Shown: one piece after another, positions 54,900 through 64,000 of the stretch
Position numbering within the stretch: the stretch's first letter is position 1
Layout: each line of letters opens with the position of its first letter
Assembly (NCBI RefSeq): GCF_016808335.1
Contig: NC_053146.1
Coordinates: 7,479,015 to 7,543,014 of the forward strand
Length of the DNA: 64,000 nucleotides
Source of the DNA: Panicum virgatum
Taxonomy: Eukaryota; Streptophyta; Magnoliopsida; Poales; Poaceae
Direction of reading: 5' to 3'
Translations under genes and position numbers: made by a program
Notes under the pieces: generated by a model
The model's input: the letters and a program-made list of their open reading frames with translations, nothing else
Databases searched by the model: none
Told to the model about the DNA's origin: nothing

Positions 54900-55918
54900 G
54901 GTAAAAGCGGATGGGCAAGAAATCGAAAACTTGGACGAGGTAAAAGAAGATGGACAAAAAAAAACAAATACTCAGATGATGAGTTAAAAGAGCAGGGTGA
55001 CAAACCAAAGACCCAGATTTTTGAAGTAAAAGAAGAGTTAAAATAAGAAGGTGGACAAAGAAACTAAAGACTCAGAGGATTTCGAACAATTAGGGTTGTA
55101 GCTAAGTTGATCTAGATGCATTGTACAATATTATTTCATTGTAATTAGGGTTGTAGTTACCTAGATATAATTACACACATTTCACATTTGCATTTGAAGT
55201 TAGAACCAAAGTAGGTGGGTAATTATTAGCGCTAGTTGTATTACACTACCTATCAACCAATGCTCCTGCACGGACTAATTAGAATTATTCATTAATATAG
55301 AAACAAGGATTACAGCTAATAATTACAATTATGTATATCTCACACACTCTTTCACCTATTAAATTTTAACACATATTATAAAATATATATTCATCATTAT
55401 CTAGTTGCAATAGATTTTTTTTGCATAACACCTTCATGTTTGTTTGATATGTATTTATTGAACTATTTGTTTATGAATATATATTCTTATCTCTTCCATC
55501 GTACATGAATACATGAGACACATATCGTGGGTAGTATTTTTATATAAATAATAATATGAATAATATATTACTAATGATAGAAATAGTAATTTATAATTTA
55601 TAATTGTGCATTTTAATTTTTATAAATTATATAATTTAGATTTAGATTAAGAGGTTATTTTAACATTTAATTACGACATAATTTGATAATTTATAAGTAA
55701 ATATAGGGAGTTATTTGCATTATTTTTATAATGGTGTAGTTGGGTAATTTACATGAAGATTAGGGAGTTACTTTACTCTATTTTCATAATGGCAAAGGTG
55801 AGTACTTTATTAGGAAAGATAACAGATTCAATAACCATTATTATTAGAGTTGCCGGATTGATAGCCGGATGTTTCTGATTTTTGTGAGAATTTCTAGAAT
55901 TTTTGTATTTTTTAGAGT
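54900..55918. other. 3' flank and AT-rich intergenic region
   Basis: The first 150 bases continue A/G-rich repeats similar to the gene end (AAAAGA-GATGGACAA units at 54,860-55,060), so the C-terminus of the gene was probably longer in a relative or is tandemly repeated here. The rest is AT-rich and contains the partner of the dispersed repeat at 51268-51430 (55246-55400). Confidence 0.5.
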
Positions 55919-56251
55919 GGCCTTGTTTGGTTGGGTTCTTGCTAGGAAATAGTAACATTTGGATCGCTAATTACGGTGTCAAACAAAGCCAGTTTACAAA
56001 ACCAACTTGAGAACCCCGGCGCTAGGAATCCTAAAGAATCTAATGAGGCCTTTAACCGCGCGATTAGAGAACGGCTACTGTAGCATCACTGTAGGAAATC
56101 ATTGATTAATTACCGTCATTAGATTCGTTGCGAAAAGTTACACTCATTCCTGAAAAAGTTTTGCAAATAGACTTCATTTAGACCACCATGCATGTGAGAT
56201 TTTCTTCTCGGAAAACGTGCGCGCTAGGAGAGAGCGAGAACCAAACAAGGC
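55919..56251. mobile_element. MITE with TIR GGCCTTGTTTGGTT
   Basis: The 333-bp element runs from GGCCTTGTTTGGTT to AACCAAACAAGGC. The interior has CTACTGTAGCATCACTGTAGG and ATTAGATTCGTTGCGAAAAG, characteristic of a very common grass MITE family. The target duplication was not resolved. Confidence 0.65.
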
Positions 56252-56984
56252 TAGTGTCCGTCTAGAATTCTAGGTGGCTTCACGAGGAGGCTCAAAAGGA
56301 ACCTCCAATTAGTAATAGTAAGATATTAGAAGAGTCTTAACTGTAAAAAAACAAAAAAAAGGATCAGGAGAGATTTTTAGATATGAAGAGATTGTGCGGA
56401 GACATACTACATTCTTTGCGAAGTGAAAACAACGACAATGTTTTTTTTTTGAATTTTGCTTTGACAAATCCCATTTTTTGTTACTTATGATTTATTAAAG
56501 CATGGACATTTCTCCTTGGTCATATACTTCTAAGATTGGACTTGTACTTAACAGTCCCGTAATTTGGAGCACTTTTTACTGTAGCCCGTATTTGGAGCAG
56601 ACAGTTCACATAAACACTTTTTACCTCCTATGATTTTTTGAAAGAGATTCACGGTCCCAAGTCTAAACGGCGCCGGTCACGATTCGTCCTTGCATCCTCC
56701 TAACGAGAAAATTAGAAAGCTGGCCAAAGCCACACTTGCTCTGAACCCTTTTCCGAAGGGCAGCACCGTCTGAGTGAGCCATTCTGCTCTGAGGCTGAGC
56801 CCTTCTCCTGTCACAAGCATATCATGATCAAGCATGTTTCCCATTGGTACTGTACTGCAGGTCGCAACGAGCTCTGCGTTCTTGGCAGAATGGCAGTCGC
56901 GTGATCAGCAGATGATCACCAGTTCACCACCAATCAGGTTAAAAGAGGATCGATCGGCTGGAAAGGGTTCAGACATCGACTGCC
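56252..56984. other. Upstream region of the fourth AAA-ATPase gene
   Basis: Mixed AT-rich spacer with no clear TATA box. Open frames crossing into 56834-57703 are shadow frames of the gene. Confidence 0.4.
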
Positions 56985-58619
56985 ATGCCGCCGCGTCCAA
57001 GAACCATGTCGAGGAACCCGGCGCCGGCGGCCTCGGCCTCGCCGGGGATAGTGGAGCGATTCGCCGGCCTCTGGTCGGCGCTCGCGGGCGCGATGCTCGC
57101 GTAGAGCATGGTGCGCTCGTACCTCCCGCGCCACCTGCTGCCGGGCCGCCTCGCCGGCGGCCTCCTCCTGCGCCGCCTCCTCGCGGGGCTCCTGGACCCC
57201 TACCTCACCGTCACCCTCGCCGAGTACGGCGGCTGCGAGGGGATGAGGCGCGGGGGCGCGTACGAGCGCGCCGCGGCGTACCTCGGCGCCCGGTGCGCGC
57301 GCGGGGCGCGGTCGCTGCGGGCCGAGAGCGCGCTCGACGGCGGGGGCCGGCGCCGCTTCGTGCTCCGCGTGGGCGACGGCGAGGAGGTCGCCGACGAGTT
57401 CCAAGGCGCCACAGTGTGGTGGCACGCCGTGCCGGCGCCCCACCACCGCCACGGCGGCCAGCGGTGCGACGCCCAGGGCGAGGACGCCGGGCGCGCGTAC
57501 CGGCTCGTGTTCCACCAGCGCCACCGCGACCTCGTCGTCGACTCCTACCTCCCCCACGTCTGCCGGGAGGGCCGCGCCATCATGGAGGCCAACCGCCGCC
57601 GGAAGCTCTTCACCAACGCCGGCGAACGGTGGGTCCCCGTCCCCGGCCACTCCGATCCTTAATTTGGCGCACGCCGCCGAAAAAGGCTCTTCGCCTCCAT
57701 TGACGGCTGCCTTTGCTGCACGTCGTCGTGTTCCTCTCGTCGACAGGTACGGGGGAAGTCGAGTTGGAAGCACGTGGCGTTCAAGCACCCGTCGACGTTC
57801 GACACGCTGGCCATGGACCCGGCCAAGAAGCGGGAGCTCATGGACGACCTCGACGCGTTCCGGAAGGGGAAGGAGTACTACAGGCGCATCGGCAAGGCGT
57901 GGAAGCGCGGGTACCTCCTCTACGGCCCGCCGGGCACCGGCAAGTCCTCCATGATCGCCGCCATGGCCAACTACCTCGACTACGACATCTACGACATCGA
58001 GCTCACGTCCGTGTCCACCAACACCGAGCTCCGCCGCATGTTCATCGACACCAAGGGCAAGTCCATCATCGTCATCGAGGACATCGACTGCTCCCTCGAC
58101 CTCACCGGCAGGCGCCGCAGGAGGCAGCTGCAGCCGCCGCCGGGTCCCGCCGACGATGACGCGCCGCCGCCGGAGCCGACCTCGATGAGCAACGTGACGC
58201 TCTCCGGCCTGCTCAACTTCATCGACGGCCTCTGGTCGGCGTGCGGCGGCGAGCGCGTCATCGTGGTCACCACCAACCACGCCGAGCGGCTGGACCCGGC
58301 GCTGACCCGGCGCGGGCGCATGGACAAGCACATCGAGATGTCCTACTGCGGCTTCGAGGCGTTCCGGTTCCTGGCCAGGAACTACCTCGCCGTGGACGCC
58401 CACCCCCTGTTCGACGACGTCAGGGCACTGCTGCAGGAGGTCGACATCACCCCGGCCGACGTCGCCGCGCACCTGACGCCCAAGCGCGCCGGCGACGACG
58501 AGGGCTCCTGCCTCGCCGGCCTGGTCGAGGCGCTGCGGGCGGCGGCGGCGGCGGCGGCGGCCAAGAACGCCACCTCCAGCAACATCAAAGAGGACGGGGA
58601 GGTAGTGGAGGATGAGTAG
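56985..58619 (+). pseudogene. BCS1-like AAA-ATPase with an early amber codon
   Basis: The frame from ATG 56985 (or 57006, MSRNPAPA) reads FAGLWSALAGAMLA and then meets TAG at 57102-57104. A paralogue-like tryptophan would fit here (TGG to TAG). It resumes with SMVRSYLPRHLLPG. A product could re-start at ATG 57108 but would lose most of the hydrophobic N-terminus. The AAA-associated domain follows (DPYLTVTL, ADEFQGATVWW, LVFHQRHRDLVVDSYLPHV). Exon 1 ends near 57629. Exon 2 starts between 57747 and 57762; the usual acceptor leaves the frame shifted, and the alternative GTCGAG/T keeps it. Exon 2 has GPPGTGKSSM, IIVIEDID, TTNHAERLDPALTRRGR and an alanine-rich end. The gene is probably inactive or expresses a shortened protein. 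Confidence 0.8.
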
Positions 58620-59404
58620 ATCGAGATGCTTGGCTACTCAAGTTTAGGCCTTTGACAATGTTTGCTCAACTTCTACTGCATCTTATGTTCGTAGCTGCTA
58701 TCGATGTTGAAACTGCATTTCCAAAAACTAGTGTTTAGTAATCGTTTAACTGACTCTTAACTTGATGGATCTTTCCAGCATGACTCTTGTTTGGTTGCAT
58801 CCTCCTTTGGTAACTGTGCATCTGCAGCACTGAATCTCACCTGAGTTACTCAAGATGGAATTCAAAGGCATCCCTGCATCTGCTGTAGTCAACCATGGGT
58901 CCTACTGGTATCATCCAGCAAGGAGCCACACACTATGTGCGTGCAACAAATAGTAGCAAGTCAAGTGGTACACCACAGACACGATTGTCCTCAGCTCAAA
59001 GGCTACAAAATCTCAGAGCCAGAGTTTGAGCCAACAGAACGAGAGGACTGCTAAGCCAAAACGCATTTCATGTAAAGAAAGATGACAGAAACTCATGCAG
59101 TGAAGTACTCAAAACAATGCTCTGATGAAAAGCAAATCAAGTTCAGCAAGCAGCCAAGCAGGACAAGGTCACGTCTCGACGTCCTCAACTGCTCAGGCCC
59201 CCTTTTTAACGGAGGATAAGTAGAGGAATTACAAAAGATTCAATTCTTTAAAGAAATTTTTCCTACAAGAGTCTAAGAATTACTATGAAATTGGCTCTTC
59301 CACGGAAAGTTTGAGCGAAGATGAGCATGAGGTCCAACCACATGTTTTCTTTCCTCTGTCTTTGGATTCATGGGTTGTATCCCAAGTCATATCTGAATGT
59401 AGCA
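58620..59404 (-). other. Likely 3' untranslated region of the RRM gene and spacer
   Basis: Between the stop codons of two convergent genes. The part from about 58,850 has the mixed composition of a grass 3' UTR on the minus strand, but no polyadenylation signal was pinned down. Confidence 0.4.
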
Positions 59405-62400
59405 TTACTCTCCCTGGGAAGCGGTATCTGAAACAAAACAGGGCATCGAATCATCGTTAGTACTTGAAACACACCTTTATTAACAAACAAAAAAAAAACA
59501 TCTTACAACATCATGCTCCCTTGTGCATCATTCAATATAGACTCTGCCAATCAAATTCAGGCAGGTATGATAATAGGTTACAACAGCAAAATTCTCATTT
59601 TAAGTTGCAACATTGTTCGAATAGAGTGAAAACAAACAGAAAAATAGCATTAGCAATAACATAGGGAACAAAGTACCCAGAGTATCCTTGAAGAAAAGCG
59701 ACCAAGTGCATTAACTTTTAGTTTGTTTTTTTGTGTCATGATGCAAACTCCTACAGATTAATTCCTCTCTACCATACAGTGTGAATCTCCAAATGTACAC
59801 ACAGTACTCCACTACTCCTAATTAAGAAAGGATGATGGCTTATCCTTATTCTTTCTCCCATAAGCTTTTAAGCCTTTTTTTTCCTTCAGGCACAACACTA
59901 AACATTTCCAACACTGTACTTAACGCTCAGCTACGGGACTATTATATATAAAAAGTAAAATTTGAGGGTCCAAGAAATACAAACTATATAGCAAGGCAAA
60001 TCCCAAATGAAATAGATAATTCCAATGTTTCCAATGATCAATCCTAGATTAATTCATCATCACTCAAAGCTCATGATCATCCCATTCCTAGCACACTGAT
60101 AATAAGGCAGCTAAAATCAACTTCCCACTGGTTTATGTTGTCCCAATCCCAGCATACTGTTAGAGTATACCAGGGATATCTCTATGTAGATTAGGATTGT
60201 ATCTGTACTCTACCATATCTGTATGAGAGGCTCACTGCCCTCCAAATCCTGTACCCTATATATTCAGCTCCAGAAACTCAGGCTAATACACCCATCACAT
60301 ACAAAAATTTATCTCTTCCTACATTGCATCAAGAGTTTAGAGTTTGAGATCCTAGGCTACACCTTACCCTGCCTCTCACCACACCCCTCTCCTCCGCGCA
60401 ACATCGGTCGTCACCCATGGGCCATGGTGCGCCTCCAGAGCGCCCCCGGGGAGATCACCCATTTCGATCTCTGCCGGGGGCAGCACCCTCTTCGATCTTT
60501 GCGGGGGATCTTGTTATGTCCGTAGTAATATCACATCAAGCAGTAGTAGATTGAAGTGTACCTCACCATCCGCCATGGAAAGTTGTTGATGGTAACCCAG
60601 TGTCCCGCAGTACTGTGGTGGCAGCCGCGGTTCCCCTGCGGTTCCTACGCTCTACCCTATGCTACTGTGGTGGCAGCATGGGGCCTCTCCGTGGAGCGTC
60701 CGCCCTATTGTCGGCGCATTGCGTGGTGGTGCTTAACCTCCACCACCGCGTCGGGCCGCGGCTCGCCCTCCTTGTTGAATCCCACGTTGCACGGGGCCCT
60801 CTGTTACTAGCTGTGTCATCCTAGTACCATGGGCGGCGCACCTACTTCCGCGGGCTCCGCATTGCCGACCCGACAGGGAGCCCACCACCCTGGCAGGATC
60901 CACCCTGCCCCTCCACATCACCATCCACTGGGCTGCCTCGACCCCATATCACTTCCTCTCTCACATGGTTGCTGACCGTGAGAGGAGGAAAGATATGGGA
61001 GGATGAGGGGTTGTGCTATGTGCACCCAAAGGTGCTACATGAGCTGAATCTGCATCATTCTCTTTTTTTTTTGCATATCAGGATCACCACCCTCCATCCA
61101 TTGATCTCGCGCCTCTACCTCGACGTTAGCATCAATTTCACTAGCTTCTTCCTCACCACCGACTATGCAGCCTGGCCACATGGACGGCGGCCTAAGGGAC
61201 ACCCGTCTACACTGCCATCTTTACCGCTTCATCCGCACATCGATCTTCACGGGCTCATCGTCGCCTCCACCGATCGGGACGCCTCCATCAACTTTGCTAT
61301 CGTTGCCTCATCTCGCGTACACTCGACCTGATCAGCCAACATGCATGATCCACCCAGCTCCTATGACGTCCGTCCTTGTTGTGTGCACCTCCTCCCCTAG
61401 CATGGAGGGCTGTCGTTGTGTTGCTTCTTCCGACAGCAGCAGCGCCACCCATGGTCTCCTTCACCGTTGCATCCTCACCACCGCGGATCACATCCACGAC
61501 CTCGTTATCGATTACATGTCATTGCGCCTTGCACGTATGGTCTTCATCAAGCTGTTCGAGTTCTTCGTCGTCTCCTTTGAGCAGCGCTGCTGCATTATTC
61601 GGATCATTCAGCATTGTGGCGGACAGTCTGGGTTCACCTCCTCGCTTCGTCTAGCACAACCACATCGCCAGCGTCGCCGTCTCCTCACTGACTACTTTGT
61701 CTACTCCAGCAACAATAGGATGTGTTGGCATCTTCTACCCCACCGTTCTTCTGGGCCTGCGACCTCCATGGAGGACTTCTCTACTGGTCCCTTAGACGAC
61801 AGCATCTGGTTGTGCACCCTACCTTGCACCTCCTGTATTAGCAACACCAGTATGTGCCCATCGTTCCCGACACCTTCCCGGGCTTGGCAAACCTAGGAAT
61901 GCCTGGCCCGATGGCCCGACTGCATCGACTTCGGCATCACCCCCTACGATTGCCTCGACGCGTCGTCATCTTCATCTTCAACGTCTTCTTTGTTGTGCCA
62001 CCACCCTCACTCTACCTCCTCATGCGCCCGCAACTTCATTTGCGACTACCTCGTCTTCGACAACCTTGACAACTCTATGTTGACCATGGTTAGCATGGAA
62101 TCCTCGACCATGGCTACTCACCCTCCAGCTTGGCCACCTCGACATCTTGGCACAAAGGGCTACCATCTGCTTGAGCAACCTTGTGGGTTTCTACTCCAGC
62201 CATAAGATCTGTGATGCACTGATCATTGTGGCTGCTGAGGGATGTCAGCTCACCGACTTCTCTCCAGTCTTACTGTGTGCGACGCTCCTGCTGTGACTGC
62301 TTGGGGATGTTAGAGTATATCAAGGATATCTCTATATATTAGGTAGGTTAGGATTGTATCCGTATCCTACCATATCTATAAGAGAGGCTCCTTGCCCTCC

Positions 62401-64000
62401 AAATCATATGCCCCTATATATTCAGCCTCAAAAGCTCAGGCTAATACGGCCATCATATTATACACCAATTCTATCTCTTCTACACATACCAAACAAATAG
62501 TAAGAAGCTTGGCAATGCTTCTTGCATACAGAAAGTGCACAAGAGTGTACAACTATTCAGTGCTAAATGCAAGGCCCCATTTTATTTGAATATGTGGAAA
62601 CAGTAGTATGACGAATTCACTATGCTGCAAGACAAAATAAATACAAAATACATGTCAACACTGTATCTATGAGTGTATCAACGATGTCACAGGAACATGT
62701 CCAAACTATATGATTTATCACTTTTCTTTGCAGTTATAGAATATCAATTGGGCAACATGTAACAAAACTCAAGATCAAACTATTTAGAGTGAATAGTTAC
62801 ACTGCTTTCCTAAACCAAGAAAATACCTATTTTAGTTCAGAAATGGAAATCTATAGGGTCTCAGGAAAAAATGTTGAAACAGGAACTGACCTCTGCTTGG
62901 CTGATTGTTGTTAACAGTATAGTTGCCCATGTAACTGGCTGATATGTCTGATTTGATATCTGGATCAATATTTTCGAGATCATGGCCCAAAGAAGGCAAG
63001 TCGACCTCAGATGATGCAAACCTCCAGGCAGTGCCACCATAAATAGAGCTGCTACCATATGTTTCAGAGTTGTTCACTTCATATGCATTACCTGATGCAG
63101 AGAAAGGTTCATCAGTTGTACCAGTCAAGTTGCTCCTCCCATGTCTGCCAGAAGGCAAACCAAAATTATTATCTCCATCTCCAGGGCCAAGATTACCTGA
63201 TTCAAGGCTTAAAATGTTGCTTGTCCCACGAGCACAAGGGAGACCTCCCCAATTATCACCAATAATACTGACTTGACTTCCATTTCCAGGTGAAGAAAAA
63301 GCATTCATGTCTGTAGGATTGCTTGGGTAGTTTAAATTCTCATTACCCCAAACACTCCTAGACATTGAACTAAACATAGATCCTGAATGATCATTAAGAC
63401 CAAGGTACCCGATAGGACCACCCAATCTGTTCGAATTTCCATTGTAATATGGACCCACTTGCATCCCATTGGAACTATTTATGAAACCATAGATTGGACC
63501 AAATGGTCCACTCAGCCAACCTGGAACATTCATGCTCATCCCAAAACCTGGGACAAATGAAGGGAATCCATTCCATGCACCTGGAAACATACCATACCTT
63601 CCATCCACTCTCAAGCCATAACCTCCTACGGGGTTCATGTTGTAACCCTGGTTGAAATCATTCATGAAGCGGTTGGTAGCATAGTTCTGCCCCACACATG
63701 CAGGTGAGCGTGCAACAGGTATTGGAGACTGCTCTTTTGGAACAGCCCTCTTAACCTCAACCATTTTACCATTCAGCTCATGTTTGCTCTTGTGCATAGC
63801 TTTGTCCACAGCATCTTCAGAATCATAGGTGATGAATCCGAAGCCCCTCGATCTCTGCGTGTAGCGGTCGTAAATCACAACCACTTCTGTTATGATGCCG
63901 AATTGCTCAAACAACCTTCTGCAGTCGGCTTTTGTAGCATTTGAGGGCAAACCTCCAACAAAGATCTTTTTAGTACGGTTCGGTCCAGATGATCCTATGT
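59405..64000 (-). CDS. hnRNP-like RNA-binding protein with RRM domains (3' part; 5' part outside the window)
   Basis: The visible exon is 62891-64000, cut by the window edge. It starts in the second RRM with KKIFVGGLPSN (RNP2), then RRLFEQFGIITEVVVIYDRYTQRSRGFGFITY (RNP1, shortened here) and a linker to VEVKRAVPKE. The rest is a Gly/Asn/Ser/Tyr-rich region typical of plant heterogeneous nuclear ribonucleoprotein 1-like proteins. The exon ends at the donor CAGAG/GTCAGT. A short last exon, 59405-59427, is preceded by GTTTCAG and codes for seven residues and TAA in the right phase (in place of the RGIAA end of relatives). The protein would bind mRNA in the nucleus. The 3.46-kb last intron contains a small LTR element. 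Confidence 0.85.
59428..60157 (-). other. Intron of the RRM gene, distal part
   Basis: AT-rich with no other feature; part of the last intron 59428-62890. Confidence 0.5.
60153..60157. repeat. Target site duplication CATAC, left
   Basis: Identical to 62485-62489. Confidence 0.9.
60158..62484 (+). mobile_element. Small non-autonomous LTR retrotransposon in the RRM gene intron
   Basis: The 2327-bp element has LTRs at 60158-60323 (166 bp) and 62308-62484 (177 bp), TGTTAGAGTATA starts, CTACA ends and a perfect 5-bp duplication CATAC. A TATATATT box is at 60257-60264. A degenerate iMet-like PBS (TTGCATCAAGAG) follows the left LTR, and TTGGGGA precedes the right one. The LTRs are clearly diverged (several indels), so the insertion is older than the others. 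The internal 1984 bp has one open frame of 243 codons on the plus strand (61165-61896), rich in Ser/His/Pro, without a known domain. There is no gag or pol, so it is a TRIM/LARD-like non-autonomous element. Confidence 0.85.
62485..62890 (-). other. Intron of the RRM gene, proximal part
   Basis: AT-rich intron sequence between the LTR element and the donor at 62889-62890. No other feature. Confidence 0.5.

Noticed and set aside
61165..61896. 243-codon frame in the small LTR element as a protein gene
   Set aside because: No gag, protease or other known domain and composition rich in Ser/His/Pro. Kept only as part of the element.

Overview
The window looks like a gene-poor, transposon-rich stretch of a grass nuclear genome, probably a panicoid grass. 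The genes have very GC-rich exons, AT-rich introns and flanks, and canonical GT-AG splice sites. The repeats are those typical of grasses: long-LTR Ty3/gypsy, Ty1/copia, Sirevirus-like LTRs, Stowaway, hAT and PIF/Harbinger MITEs, and LINE remnants. There is no prokaryotic or organellar signal.

Layout, left half. Bases 1-2705 are the 3' part of a long Ty3/gypsy LTR on the plus strand. Bases 2706-5602 hold three hAT-type MITEs made largely of ACCGGTT motifs, a Stowaway MITE and a GGGTCG-rich MITE-like element. Bases about 5873-7340 look like a Sirevirus-type solo LTR. From 7841 to 26165 lies a nest: a LINE-like retroposon with a 16-bp target duplication, itself split by a complete Ty3/gypsy element (8074-24420, minus strand, 4.4-kb LTRs, 5-bp TSD ACCAC). 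That element carries orf0, gag and pol, all with lesions. The host sequence around the nest is a repeat that also occurs without the nest at about 35268-35728.

Middle. Bases 26484-27232 are a minus-strand first-exon fragment of a flavin monooxygenase (FMO) gene, split by a fourth copy of the hAT MITE. Bases 29636-33717 are a plus-strand FMO gene (GS-OX-like) whose first exon is split by a 2.45-kb gag-only copia element (30113-32564, TSD TCGCC). A decayed LINE tail follows, then a decayed copia element (about 36300-42211) with gag, integrase and RT/RNase H remnants, a nested solo LTR and only a 3' LTR.

Right half. Four BCS1-like AAA-ATPase genes form a cluster. On the minus strand are a truncated pseudogene (42212-43004) and an apparently intact two-exon gene (46111-47769). 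On the plus strand are one gene with a frameshift (53268-54899) and one with an early amber codon (56985-58619). Between the two arms lie a PIF/Harbinger-type element, a possible small secreted peptide gene and a large hairpin element. The window ends in the 3' part of an hnRNP/RRM RNA-binding protein gene on the minus strand (59405-64000). Its last intron hosts a small non-autonomous LTR retrotransposon (60158-62484).

Only two host genes look functional here: the AAA-ATPase at 46111-47769 and the RRM gene at the right edge. The FMO gene and three AAA-ATPase copies carry disabling changes in this sequence. Boundaries were fixed by reading terminal motifs, target duplications and reading frames by eye. 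Family names rest on recognised motifs, not on database searches.
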